In this document: positions 10,801 through 21,319 of the stretch, piece after piece | Layout of the letters: each line of letters begins with the position of its first letter | Position numbering within the stretch: the first letter of the stretch is position 1 | Source of the DNA: Macrotis lagotis | Lineage: Eukaryota; Chordata; Mammalia; Peramelemorphia; Peramelidae | DNA: 64,000 bases | Assembly (NCBI RefSeq): GCF_037893015.1 | Contig: NC_133658.1 | Span: 255,348,397 to 255,412,396, forward strand | Reading direction: 5' to 3' | Notes under the pieces: model-generated | Database searches by the model: none | What the model was told of the DNA's origin: nothing | Seen by the model: the letters and a program-made list of their open reading frames with translations, nothing else | Translations under genes and position numbers: made by a program

Positions 10801-11790
10801 CTTCGGGTCCATTAATAAAGACAGGATCTCTTGTGAGCTTCTTCCACTGTTGGCCTTTGAGCTGGGATTGCCAGGACTAACGATAATGCCTCAGATAAAT
10901 CAGTTTCTGTGGATGAAACTTTTCTCTGCAGAGGAGACATACAGCACTCAGTGATGCACTCCCAGCAGAAGAGGTGGCTGCAGGACGCACACACACAGGG
11001 TGCACACAGAGCTCCACAGAGCTCTTGCGGTGGGAGAGGCTGTGGTGGAGCTCCCATTCCTCCCGTGCCCTGCTGCCTCTGACTGAAGCTGCCTATCTGG
11101 ATGTCAACCTGGATGCAGGAGATGCAGCCGGGACGCCATGCCCAGGATCCCACAGCTCCAGCGGACGTTGTGGGCATCCCCAGGGAAGCTGCGGACACGG
11201 AGACAGGTGATGCCCGTACCTTTTTAGTCAGGCGGTAGAAGAGTGCGTCGATGTAGAAGGTGGCAGCAGGGAGCCGGTGGAGGCAGGTGGTGATGCTCTG
11301 CCACGCGCAGGAGCATCTTCCTCTGAGACTCGGGCCGAGGGCGGACGTGTGTGAAGCCACCGCCGCACTGCCCCTCGCCCGGGGCTGGCGGGCACAAGGC
11401 TTTCTGCAGGTGCTGTCTGCAGCTCGTGCTGGAGGTGGTAGGGCCCAGAGCGTGCAGGGAGGAGAGCCCCGCGCGGCGCAGCCTAGAAGGAGCTTTTCTC
11501 TTGGACGGGCCCACGATGATGTTCACACAGGCTCCGCGTAGAGTCTGGTGCCCTGCAAACGTGCTGCGGGCCAAGCGCGCCCAATCGCTCATGGCACCTC
11601 TATTTCCTTCCTCCGTTCTGGCCATTTCTTAGCACCCACCGGCCGCGCCCCGCAGGCTGCCCCGCCGATACTCCTCTCTCTCTGTGGGGCGCGGATCACC
11701 TCCGGCTGACTGTCCCGAGCCAGGACCATGGTCACCTCCCTAACAGCCTCCTGGCTCCTGCCCAGAGGCTGGGGCCCGGTGACCCGATCA
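10800..11790 (-). pseudogene. PEX10: Processed pseudogene of PEX10 (peroxisome biogenesis factor 10)
   Basis: PEX10 is a peroxisomal membrane RING E3 ligase that works with PEX2 and PEX12 in PEX5 recycling. Minus-strand pieces follow the whole parent protein in order. ATG at 11729. VIRAPQREEYRRG (from 11699). AKKWPERRKEIEV (11633-11595). FAGHQTLRGACVNII and RLRRAGLSSLHAL (about 11560-11448). CLHRLPAATFYIDALFYRL (about 11280-11225). The RING remnant HLFCWECITE (10977-10948). The exact C-terminus LCREKFHPQKLIYLRHYR with stop at 10879-10877. These blocks sit in different frames, so several frameshifts have occurred, and a stop follows the first block (GGC*EMAR). The first half of the RING has lost residues. 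ATG-to-stop is about 853 nt against roughly 980 for the parent, with no introns. I infer a dead retrocopy. A poly-A tail and target duplication were not found. Confidence 0.9.
11050..11780. other. CpG-rich island of foreign composition
   Basis: This block is much richer in G+C and CpG than the AT-rich DNA on both sides (for example 11,341-11,400 and 11,461-11,600). It coincides with the 5' two-thirds of the PEX10 retrocopy. The composition is explained by the parent's GC-rich coding sequence, so it need not be a promoter. Confidence 0.75.
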
Positions 11791-13050
11791 TGAAAAATGT
11801 TAAGAAATGAAATTATACAAAGGCATGAACACTCCTCAGAGGTCTTAAATTATATTCAAGGAAAGATTTAGAATACACAATCTCTCCTTAACTTCATCTA
11901 AAAAAAAGAGTGGTAATACGTTAGACCCCAAAGAATTGCATAGCTGTGACCTTTAAGTCTTGACATTAGTTTAGCTGATCATATTCTCATGTTCTTCCTT
12001 ATTACTATAAGCTTTGCTCCTATTCTTTAACCTCTTTGTGATTCCCAGACCCTCAACTCCTACATGTGCTTCTAATTTGTTACATGCTTACATCCCATCT
12101 TTGGCCCAACTTTCCTACCTTCAACCATGGTCTTTGTAGTTAACTAGCTGAATTATGCATTCTCTTCTTCCATTTTTTATCCCTTGCCCTTTTCCTCACC
12201 AATCATTCCCTTTCTAATTCCTTTGCTAGTGGGCTTCTGTCTTCTACCTTTGACTTGAAGTAATTACCTGAATGAGGCCTTCTAAAAGGGGAAAATCATT
12301 CAGATTCCTGGAGAAATTTTCTTTTAGTGAATTTCCTCATCTCTAGGGGTCTATACAGTCATTTTAGACTATGGTGCCATCTTAGAGTTAGGTCAACCAA
12401 AGATCAAGTTGGGGTTGCTCTGAAACTGACTCCCATCCCCCAGATCTGCATAATTCACATTACTCTTAGAGCCATTGAAGGTTTAAGCCTGAGTTTGTAC
12501 TCTGTCATTGTGTTTCTGTTATTCAGTATTCCTTGATTCTGCTTTCTTGACATCCTACTTAAACCAGGTCTTTTACTTTATCCAACACCTCTTCCATTGC
12601 TCTGGGTCTGCTGACTCATAGTCTAGGAACTCCTTCCCTTTGCTCAATCTACTACCATCTCTGTGTTTTTACTACATTTTAATTTTTAATATTCCTTGAC
12701 TATCTTTTATGGACAGTATATAAAGATATTACTCCCATTGATACATGTATTATTACAATATAAATGGAGGAATATTCTTTTATTCACCAATGCTAAATTC
12801 ACACCAAATTTAATTAGTGAATGTGATATCATGTGGAAAAATTGTATGGAACTATGTGGAAAATTCATAAGTACTGTTATTGGTCCATGAGGACCAACCT
12901 CACTCAGGATTTTTCCCTGCCTGTGTTTCATGGGACAACATGTAAAGCTATAGGAAGTTGCCAATAAACTATGATTTGAAAGGTTAGGGACAAGATACTT
13001 TGCCCTAACATAGTCTTTCTTCTGCCAGGAGCAAGTATTTAGTAAATACC
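11791..13050. other. Single-copy sequence
   Basis: No gene and no confidently recognised element. The pyrimidine-rich part 11,990-12,260 could be a diverged LINE (L2-like) fragment, but I could not match it. Open frames on both strands at 12,696-13,060 overlap each other and carry no motifs. Confidence 0.4.
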
Positions 13051-13059
13051 TACATGTCA

Positions 13060-13290
13060 CACACTATGCTAAGCAAGCACTAAACAAATATCTCATTGAT
13101 CCTCATAACATCCCTACCACATAGATACTATTGTCATTTTCATCTTATACTTGGGGAAACTGGACTATCCAAAGGTTTAATGACTTTCCAAGGGTCACAC
13201 AGCTAAGAGTTTGAGAGCAAATTTGAACTCAGATCTTCCTGGCTCCAGGCCTGGTACTACATCTACTGCATCACCTACTATCAGTTTTGT
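13060..13290 (-). mobile_element. MIR CORE-SINE
   Basis: The antisense MIR order is clear: 'CCTCATAACATCCCTACC', 'TTGGGGAAACTGG', 'AGGGTCACACAGCTAAGAG', 'TTTGAACTCAGATCTTCCTGG'. Downstream, 13,345-13,440 ('CTATAAAATGGGAAAATTAATAC ... AAAGCACTTTGTAAACTG') is a plus-oriented MIR tail. Confidence 0.8.
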
Positions 13291-13873
13291 TCCTTATTTC
13301 CTTCATTGCTTCTATGACCCCCAAATTGTCTTCCATTAGTTATAACATCTATAAAATGGGAAAATTAATACTTGAGAAAGCACTTTGTAAACTGCAAAGA
13401 TAAACTAATCCTTGCTGATATGATAATGATGGTTAAGGGTAAATGTGTTTCATTTTCAGATGGCATATGCACATTTTAATAGGGGCCTCCTGGAGACAAT
13501 GCCTACATAAATATGAGCTATTATTATTATATCTTTGTGTTAAGCATTGTCTTCTCTAGGTACTTAAAAAAATGAAGGTGCCCCTGGGAGAGTTAAAATA
13601 TCATCAATACTATCATAGCATGCCTTAATTTAGTCAGATCATTTTTCTTTTTTCCTAGGAAGACTAGAATGATCTGAGAGCACTGGTTGCCTTCTGAAAA
13701 CATCACAAAGGACAAAAAAGAGGAAATGGAATATTCAGAATGGACGAACCCAACTTCCTGGCTTTTCTGCAGCTTGAGCTTTTGTATGCAATAGATACAT
13801 GAGTGTAATTTCCATCTCATTAACAGTACCAATTCTTTCATACTGCTTGATTTACCATTAAAATATCTTTTAT

Positions 13874-14014
13874 GGGGCACCTAGGTGGCACAGTGGATAG
13901 AGCATCAGCCTTGCAGTCAGAAGAACCTGAGTTCAAATTTAACCTCAGACACTTAAGCTGTGTGATCTTGGGCCAGTCACTTAATCTCATTGTCTTAATT
14001 AAATAAAAAAATTT
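13874..14014 (+). mobile_element. tRNA-derived marsupial SINE
   Basis: Starts GGGGCACCTAGGTGGCACAG and runs to an A-rich tail. The 'TTAATAATTACC' segment between body motifs is reduced here (CACTTAAGCTGTGTGATC), a short internal deletion. Flanks AAATATCTTTTAT (13861) and AAAAATCTTTTAT (14015) look like the target duplication. Confidence 0.88.
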
Positions 14015-14267
14015 AAAAATCTTTTATTATTAAGGTAATAATAGTCTTAGTTAACAGCATTCAAATAAGCTAGCAAAATGAATAATGAAATCCCTAATTT
14101 AAGCAAACAACTCTCAAAACTGTTCCAATAATAAAATTTCATATTCCATTATTTAATTCTGTTATATAATAATTCTATATGATCACATTATATAATATGT
14201 TATATTTTATTTTATGACAATAATAGCAGTTCATATTTAAATAGTGTTTTACCATGTATAATGTACC

Positions 14268-14500
14268 GTATGGTTCCTAGGTGATGCAGTGAATAGAACA
14301 TTAGGCTTAAGGGCAGGAAGATCTGAGTTCAATTGACCTCCAACTCTTTCTTGCTGGGTGACTCAGGGCATCACCCAACCTCTGTTTATCTCAGTTTTTT
14401 CATGATAATAGCACCTTCCTTCCAGGATTGTTGTGAAGATTAATGAGATAATAATTGTAAGTGCTTAACATAATCCATGGCACATTCTATCATCCCACCC
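14268..14500 (+). mobile_element. CORE-SINE (MAR1/MIR-type) with full 3' part
   Basis: The head TTCCTAGGTGATGCAGTGAATAG is followed by the CORE/tail motifs 'TCAGTTTTTTCATGATAATAGCACC' and 'GGATTGTTGTGAAGATTAATGAGATAATAATTGTAAGTGC'. This is a different structure from the short SINEs that end right after AACCCCATTGCCTT. Confidence 0.75.
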
Positions 14501-14734
14501 CACCCAAATGAGCTGTACTTTCCTTGACTTATGCCTTAGCTCATGGAGTAACTTATGTTCCACTTCCAAATGTCTGTCAGATGAAGTCTGTCCTTCAAGA
14601 CTCAATTCTTATATTTTATCTCCTATCACATTTTCTTTATGTTCACAGATAGAATAGACCCTTTCTCCTTTGGAATTCCCATGGTATAAAACCCTGAAGC
14701 TTAGGATAGTTCTCTGCTCTTTTGCCAACCTCAG

Positions 14735-15958
14735 AAGCAGAGACCAACATTAACATAAGGTTTTAACTTAGTCAAGAAAAGTTGAGAAATGAGCAAGTAA
14801 CAAGAAGAACAACTACAAGAAAGAACCTGACCATAAATCTATTATAGTGATAGAGGAGATGAAACTAAAAACTCCGAAGATGAAAATGAAGACAAAACAA
14901 CTACAACTAAAACCTCAAAGGAGAAAAAAATTGATCTGGCAACAGGAAATACTGGGAAAACTGAAAAAGGATTTTTAAAATAAGATAATAGAGGTAGCAG
15001 AAAATTTGGGAAAAGAAATGAAAGTGATACAAGAAAATTGTGGAAAGAGAATCAGCAGCATCTTAAAATAGGCACAAAAACATGAAAGAAAATAACACCT
15101 TAAAAATAGAATTGGCCAAATGGAAAAAAAAAGAGGTACAAAAACTCACTGAAACAAATAATTTTTGAAAAATTAGGATTAGGCAAATAGAAGGTAATGA
15201 TTGCATGAGACAACAAGAAACAATAAAACAAAGTCAAAAGAATGAATAAAAGAAGAAAATATAAAATGTCTCATTGGAAAAATAACTGGCTTAGTTAATA
15301 GGTTGAGGAGAGATATTTTAAGAATTACTAGACTAGGAGCAGCTAGGTGGCATAGTGGATAGAGCACCAACCCAGGATCTGAATTCAAATCTGGTCTTAG
15401 ACCCTTAATAATTGCCTAGCTCTGTGACATTGGGTAAGCCACTTTTTGCCTTACAAAAACAAATAAACAAGCAAAAAAATCCAAAAAAGAATTACTAGAC
15501 TACCTGAAAACCATGATCAAAAAAAGAGTTTACACATTGTTTTTCAAGAAATTATGATTATAGAACTAAAAGCTAAAATTGAAATGGAATCAATCTAATA
15601 TTGAAATTGAAAGTATTTAATTGCTTCCTGAAAAGATCCCCAAATGAAAAACTTCCAGGTATACTATAGCCAAATCCCTGAGATCCCAGGTCAAGGAGAA
15701 AATATTCCAAACAATCAGAAAGAAACAATTCAAATATTGTGGAGCCACAGTTAGGATCATATAAGATCTAGCAACTTCCATATTAAAGGAACAGAGGGCT
15801 TGAAATATAGTATTTCAGAAGGTAAAGGATTTAGGATTACTATCAAATTTAATCAACTGAGCACAACTGAGAATAATTCTTCAGGGGAAAAAATGATCTT
15901 TTAGCAAAATAGAGCACTTTCAAGTCTTCTGATGAAGACCTGAGCTGAATAGAAAAAT
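14735..15958 (+). mobile_element. HAL1 fragment (ORF1 and start of 3' region) with SINE insertion
   Basis: Starts near 'CAGACCAACATTAACATAAGG', then ORF1-like A-rich sequence ('AATGAGCAAGTAACAAGAAG', 'GGTAATGATTGCATGAGACAACAAGAAAC'). It ends in 'GATGAAGACCTGAGCTGAATAG', the antisense equivalent of motifs at 5.2 and 24.17 kb. Positions 15,336-15,486 are a SINE. The ORF1 frame is broken throughout. Part of 14,500-14,735 before it may be L2-derived. Confidence 0.65.
15336..15486 (+). mobile_element. tRNA-derived SINE nested in HAL1, 16-bp perfect target duplication
   Basis: Starts GGAGCAGCTAGGTGGCATAG. It is flanked by perfect AAGAATTACTAGACTA at 15,320-15,335 and 15,487-15,502. Removing it restores continuous HAL1 sequence (AGACTACCTGAAAACCATGA). 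Confidence 0.95.
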
Positions 15959-15959
15959 C

Positions 15960-16105
15960 CACATGGAATCAGGTGACCTGGGCTTGAATGCCAGCTTTAG
16001 CATCAACTTTAGCTGTTTCACATTGTAGAAGTCATGGAACACCTCTGAGTCTTAGTTTTCTCATTTTTAAAATGGAACATTAATATTTGTACAATCTATC
16101 TTCCA
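15960..16105 (+). mobile_element. MIR CORE-SINE
   Basis: 'GAATCAGGTGACCTGGGCTTGAATGCCAGC', then 'CCTCTGAGTCTTAGTTTTCTCATTTTTAAAATGG' in MIR order, plus sense. Confidence 0.75.
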
Positions 16106-16203
16106 AGGAAATTAGATTGTAAGCTCTTTGAGGGCAGGAACTTTTTTTTTCTTTGTTAGCTTTGTCTTTATCATCCCTGTGAATAACAGTGTCTTGTCCA
16201 TTT
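16106..16203 (+). mobile_element. L2-type LINE 3' tail
   Basis: 'TTAGATTGTAAGCTCTTTGAGGGCAGG' is the characteristic L2 3'-end motif. The tail probably resumes at 16,470-16,490 ('CATAAATATTTGTTGG') after the SINE that follows, suggesting the SINE split it. Confidence 0.65.
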
Positions 16204-16445
16204 TTGATGCTGAGTTGTTTCAATTGTGTCTGATTCTGTGATTCCATTTGATATTTTCTTGGAAAATACACTGGAGTAGTTTGCCATTTCCTTTTCCAGA
16301 CTATTTTACTGATGAGGAACTGAGACAAACATAGTTAAATCATCTAGTCACACAGTAAATTCTGAGGTCAGATCTGACCTCATGAAGATGAGTTTTCCTG
16401 ATTCTAAGTCCAGTGCTCAATCCACTGTGCCACCTAGCTGTCCTA
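16204..16445 (-). mobile_element. Marsupial SINE with Bov-B/RTE-like tail
   Basis: In antisense: 'TTTCAATTGTGTCTGATTCTG', 'TTGCCATTTCCTTTTCCAGA', 'GATGAGGAACTGAGACAAAC', 'TCACACAGTAAATTCTGAGG' and the head CCACTGTGCCACCTAGCTGTCC. It has the same tRNA-like head as the short SINEs but a longer 3' part. Confidence 0.8.
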
Positions 16446-18185
16446 TCTTGAATCTTATAAGATGTTTTCATAAATATTTGTTGGGTTAGAGTGGATAAAA
16501 TTGTGGCAAGGAGGGCCTTTTTTATCCTTTTAAGTGCTATGTAAATGTGAATTATTATTATTAGATCTTTTGATTTTTAAGGAAGGCTCAATCCCTGGGG
16601 GAAACACTTGAGCAGCCCCCAAATTAAGTTGTTTATGTTTGGAGAGATGTTGATCACTCCTTAATGCAAAGTCCGCCCCTGCATTCATAAAAAAGGGAAA
16701 AAAGAGGACTGCTTTTGTTTTCTCTTTAAGAGTCTTTCTTAATAAGAAATAATGAACATCAACACCCAGTTATTCAGTAAACCAATTAAATTAAATTAGC
16801 ACAGGCCAGCAAACAAAGGAGCAATCCTTCAACTCTTCCATTTAGACTATAGACTGAACAGTCACAATAATAGACTGAGGAGTAACAATACAGTCTGGAA
16901 AGACAATTAATATTAATTTTTCATTTTTATGGTGCTAAAATGCTTAAAATACTTAAAATACTTATTTCCCTCACAAAAGACAGCCTTTCTGTGCTATTTC
17001 CCTTCCCTTTCTAAACATGATAAAATTGAGATTAAAATTAGCCTTTTATGTGCTTTGCATTACTAACCCTCATGCCATTATATCTCTTATATAAAATTTG
17101 AGCCCCTTCCCTCATGAGAGACTCTCTTCCATTGCTTTTCTTGGCACTGCTCAAACAAGAATTGGCTACTCCAGAATGGTAAAGGATGAAGGCATTAGAG
17201 AATAGTCTTGGGTCAAGAATTATTATTGCTCAAGGCCTCCAAGATCTAGTTATGGGTTTCAGCAAACCCTGTGGGCTCTTATGATAATGCTTTTCTACAG
17301 TATTATTGTTATAAGGCATTAAATCAGTCAGATTCATGAGGAACAAGAGGTCAATGTCTGATTGAAATTCATAAGGTCAAAAAGGAAACTAAAAATCAAT
17401 TTATAAGATATGAAGATTTAGGTTCAAACTATATCCATGAGCAATAAAATTTCACATCCATAAATGTAAGAAATCAGTTATTAAACTTGAGGGGGGAAAG
17501 AAGACTTATTAAGTTTTACACACACATAAGGCAGCTAACACATAATTTTATCAGACATTACTGAAATCCTATGTGTAATATAAGAGATGATGGGCTAAAA
17601 TGCTAAATGGTTTAGCACTAAATTATTAAGTGATGTATCCCTAAGGTATTAAACAGATAAGAATGCAGAGCAGGTGTCTCTCCCACCAACTCTTGATCAC
17701 CCGTTTAAGTGCATATTGATAACAAATGCACTTTAGAGGCAAAATAGAATTAGTAATATTTTTGCTATATGAAAGCCTCATGTCAGGATGACTAAAAGCT
17801 TCTACCTGACAAAGAAATGTTCATTTCTTTAAAAAAAATTAAGCATGATAAATGTTAGCTCCCTATGGACCAGAAGCAAAATTCTGAAGGGAGTTGATTC
17901 TTTCTCTCTCTTTTCCTTAGTCATCTGCACACACTATAAATATGATGAGTGGAAAAGAAGATCTATATTATGTAGTAAAACTGAAAATATGAACACACTT
18001 AGCACTACAAAATAAAAATATAATTTTGCTAAGGTAACCATAAAAAACAAACTTTTAAAAACTACTCGTCTTTTAGTACAAGATTGATATTCCAACCACC
18101 TTTCAAGCAATCTCCTTGCAGTCTGTCAGAGGATAGCCTGTCCTGTTGTTGGTTACCATATTTTTTTTTCTGGATGTGGAAGGAA
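16446..18185. other. Single-copy block, candidate regulatory sequence
   Basis: About 1.7 kb without recognisable repeats apart from the L2 remnant at its start. The part 16,600-16,900 has a dense mix of AT-rich homeobox-like sites (CCAATTAAATTAAATTAGC), GCAAACAAAGG and a GTCCGCCCCTGC patch. It has no coding potential. Conservation was not tested. Confidence 0.35.
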
Positions 18186-18189
18186 AATG

Positions 18190-18430
18190 ATGGGACAGAT
18201 AGCTAGTTAGGTCAAATGACCATTGTCTTTGGAGTCAAAGGACCTGAGTTTAAAATCCACTAGTTTAATAGGACCCTCCTTTTGTGATCTTCTTTAAATC
18301 TATTTGTCTCCCTGGGTCTCAGTTTCCTTATCTATAAAATGGGAAAATTGGACAGCTGACTTCTGAGATTGCTTCTATCTTTATATCCATGGTCTTATGA
18401 ATGAGTGTCTTCTAGGTGTATTTGTGCCAT
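18190..18430 (+). mobile_element. THER1/MIR-type CORE-SINE
   Basis: 'GGAGTCAAAGGACCTGAGTTTAAAATCC', 'GTCTCAGTTTCCTTATCTATAAAATGGG', and an ending 'TTCTGAGATTGCTTCTATCTTTATATCCATGGTCTTATG' (in pieces). The ending is the THER1-like tail rather than the classical MIR one. Family name from memory. Confidence 0.7.
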
Positions 18431-19110
18431 AAGAAATAGATTCAATATATGATCTGTTTGTATTTTGGTAACTACATCTGGATTCCAGCCTCTTCCTATT
18501 TAAGCTTAAATATTACCCCATTTACAAATTATGAAGGCCTTATTTATGACATTCTTTTCAGCAGCAATTATTACTATGGGTCATATCCTATATTATAGCT
18601 AAGTTTAGAAGGAAGAGGTGTTACTATTTGAAAAAAAATCTTGTGTGGTTGAGAAGAAAAACCACCAGAAATGCCAGTCCATTTCTGTGATATTTGAAAT
18701 TAGAAACTAATCCTGGAGAATGACCCAGTTAAAGTAGCTGAATCCAGGAAAGATCTGAAACTTGGAATAAAATGTAAACTTCTGGAGCTCAGGCACTGAT
18801 TCATTTTAAATTTTTTATACCCTAATCCCCAGCACTCTGTTAGGTATATAATGTACAGATAATAACTATTTCTTGAATATTATATATCCAATCAGCTGGA
18901 GAATATTTCCTTCCCCCCACCTTCCTCTCTCTAATCATCAAGGCAAAAGTGGCAGAACTACCCTTCCTTCTATCATATATACCCCTCAGGCCAACATGTT
19001 TTGTGATTATTTTCCATTCTGAGCTATTCTTCATGATGATAATGATGAGAAATGATGCTGATAATGTCGATAACTCACCTTGATATTGCTTATATCCTGG
19101 ATGTGAAGAA
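18431..19110. other. Single-copy sequence with a short L2 tail
   Basis: Positions 18,755-18,850 ('AAACTTCTGGAGCTCAGGCACTGA ... CCCCAGCACTCTGTTAGG') resemble an L2 3' end. The rest shows nothing I recognise. Confidence 0.4.
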
Positions 19111-19300
19111 CTATTATTTATCATAACTTCATAGATGAGGAAGTAGGTACAGAGAGGCAGTCACAAAGGTACTTTCACTCATCTAGGAAGGCATCAAAAG
19201 CAGAGCCAGGGTCACCTAGAAAGTGTCAAAGCTAGAATTTGAACCTGAATCTTGCTGCTCTAAGCCTAGCATGACTTCCATTGCTCTTTGTAGCCTTTCT
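19110..19300 (-). mobile_element. MIR CORE-SINE
   Basis: 'ATAGATGAGGAAGTAGGTACAGAGAGGC', then 'GCTAGAATTTGAACCTGAATCTTG' in antisense MIR order, with an internal insertion of about 30 bp. Confidence 0.65.
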
Positions 19301-19494
19301 TTATACAACCTTCATGTCACTTGAATGCCATGACATGTAATAGAGATGACCACAAGTTCTACAAAGCTGATCTACTGAAGCTCAGGCTCAACCCTACTTG
19401 CAGAGGTGCTTTGGGTATGTATCTGACAATGAACCCATGTCTACGTTCTGAGAAGCAGTACATGCTCATTGATCCCTATTCTACCTAAGGCCAC

Positions 19495-19690
19495 AGGAAT
19501 CCTTAACCTAGGATACATGAATTTTGTTTTAAAAATTTATTTGTAACTTTATTTCAATATGAACAGTTTCTTTGTACTTCTATGTATTTTATTTTATTTT
19601 AATACATTTAAAGACTTTGTTTTGTGTACTACATAGGTTTTATAACATTATCAAAGGGATTTGATGACACACAAAAAAAGTTACTATTCC
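19495..19690 (+). mobile_element. Unassigned ancient repeat (family X), copy 1
   Basis: 'CCTTAACCTAGGATACATGAA', 'TATGTATTTTATTTTATTTTAATACATTTAAAGAC' and 'GATGACACACAAAAAAAGTTA' (in pieces). The motif TATGTATTTT...ATGCATTTAAAAACATTGT recurs at 48,955-49,075. This suggests an old nonautonomous element, class uncertain. Confidence 0.4.
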
Positions 19691-19719
19691 TTACAGTAGG
19701 ATAAAATAAAAAAATCATT

Positions 19720-20035
19720 TGTTTAGGGTTTAAAACCCTTAGCAATTTGACCCCAGTTTTCCCTTCCAGTCTCATCATTCTCCTTCCCATAGACTACCCA
19801 AACTGTCTTTTCTTCATTCCCATCCAGAACCTTTGTATTGGCTGTTTCTCATTCTTGTAATATAATTCCTCCTTATCTTCAGTTCCTAGTGAAGTCTCTT
19901 CCTTCAAGACACAATTCAAGCACCATTTTTTAAAATATGAAACTTTTCATGATATCCCCAACTGCAACTCCTTCCCTAATTTGCATTGCATTTATTTGTT
20001 TTTATTCTGTATATTCTTACTCTGTATATTCTTAG
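19720..20035 (+). mobile_element. L2-type LINE fragment
   Basis: 'TTTAAAACCCTTAGCAATTTGACCCCAG', 'CTTCCAGTCTCATCATTCTCC', 'AGTGAAGTCTCTTCCTTCAAGACACAATTCAAGCACC' follow the order of the L2 3' region. The same sequence is better preserved at 29,040-29,230. Confidence 0.65.
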
Positions 20036-20090
20036 ACAGAATGTCCTAAAAGTTTTAGTACAGTTTTAAGCTAAAACTTTTAGTATACTA
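20036..20090. mobile_element. Mariner-like palindromic MITE
   Basis: Perfect 13-bp inverted arms CTAAAAGTTTTAG (20,046-20,058) and CTAAAACTTTTAG (20,071-20,083) surround a 12-nt loop. A related motif, GACTTTTGGGACACCTTATA, occurs at 44,789-44,809. Assignment to mariner is from memory of similar elements. Confidence 0.45.
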
Positions 20091-20942
20091 TTTATGTACA
20101 GCTCTCTGTTAAAAATGGAAGCTCCTTAAAAGTGAGAATGTACAAGTCACTCCCCAACTGATAAATGATCAAAGGATATGAATAGACATTTTCAAATGAA
20201 ATTAAAGCTATATATAAAATCATATGAAAAAATGCTCCAACTCATTACTGATTGGAGAAATGCAAATTAAAACAACTATGAGGTATTACCTCACATCAGA
20301 TTGGCCAAGATGAGAAAAAAGGAAAATGATAAATGTTGGAGAGGCTGTAGGAGGATTGGGGCATTAATGTATTGCTATGGAGTTGTGAATGGATCCTACC
20401 ACTCTGGAGAGCAATTTGGAACTATACCTAAAGAGCGATAAAAATATTCATTCCCTTTGACCCAGCATTCCAGTTCTAGGCCTATATCTGGAAGAAATCA
20501 CAAAAAAATAGGAAAAGTCTCACATGTTCTGAAATATTCATAACAGTTCTTTTTGTAGTGACAAAGAATTGGAAACTGAGATGCCTATCAATTGGGGAAA
20601 GACTAAACATGCTATGGTACATGAATATTATAGAAAATTATTGTTCTATAAGAAACCATAAATGCAGTTGGATTCAGGAGAAGCATGGAATTATAGGATC
20701 TGATGCTGAGTGAAAGGAGCAGAACCAAAAGAACAATGTACATATTAACAACACTGTGAGATGATCAACCCTGATGGAAGCAGTGCCTCTCAGCATTTCA
20801 GAGAGCTAGGACAACCATATTGGACCAGCTCTGCTAAAACAAAACAAAAAACCAAAAACAAACAGAAAATCCAACTCTTCAGAATCTGATGAACACTTTA
20901 TAAAAATGATCTCTTATGTATCTTTCCCCCTTGATCCTAATT

Positions 20943-21095
20943 TTTTTTTAGGTTTTTGCAAGGCAATGGGGTTAAGTGGCTTGCCCAAGGCCACACAGCT
21001 AGGTAATTATTAAGTGTCTGAGGCTGGATTTGAACTCAGATACTCCTGACTCCAGAGCCGGTGCTCTATTCACTGCACCACCTAGCTGTCCCCCA
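20943..21095 (-). mobile_element. tRNA-derived SINE nested in LINE-1
   Basis: Poly-T then TTTTTGCAAGGCAATGGGGT to CCACCTAGCTGTCCCC. Target duplication ATCCTAATT at 20,934-20,942 and 21,096-21,104. The L1 3'UTR continues across the site. Confidence 0.92.
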
Positions 21096-21228
21096 ATCCT
21101 AATTCTTCATACTGAAAATAACTAATTTGTAAACATGCTTATCAAAAATATGTATATACAATGCTAACCTGATTGTTTACTGCTGAGGGGAGGGAAGATG
21201 TGAAGGTGTGGAAGGAAATTTTGTAACT

Positions 21229-21230
<2 letters not shown>

Positions 21231-21261
<31 letters not shown>
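21231..21261. repeat. (TA)n microsatellite at LINE-1 3' end
   Basis: About 15 TA units, expanded from the AT-rich L1 3' terminus. Confidence 0.95.
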
Positions 21262-21264
<3 letters not shown>

Positions 21265-21319
21265 CATATGAATAAAAAATAAAAAGAAAAGTATGAGAAT
21301 GGTTTCTTTCTTTATATTT

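Larger units (their letters stand above)
20131..21290 (+). mobile_element. LINE-1 3' end (ORF2 C-terminus and 3'UTR)
   Basis: 'ACAAGTCACTCCCCAACTGATAAATGATCAAAGGATATG' corresponds to the SP(I)DKW.KDM segment read clearly at 37.55 kb. Then 'GGAGAGGCTGTAGGAGGATTGGGGCA', 'TTGACCCAGCATTCCAGTTCTAGGC' and the 3'UTR. It ends in (TA)n and AATAAAAAATAAAAAG. Stops and deletions break the frame. A SINE is inserted at 20,943-21,095. Confidence 0.82.

Noticed and set aside
10812..11360. 182-codon minus-strand open frame as an intact gene
   Set aside because: It mixes PEX10 segments from the correct frame with out-of-frame stretches. The true C-terminus lies in another frame, so this is a pseudogene artefact.
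10974..11632. Several plus-strand frames in the GC-rich block
   Set aside because: They are antisense shadows of the PEX10 copy; GC-rich DNA has few stops.
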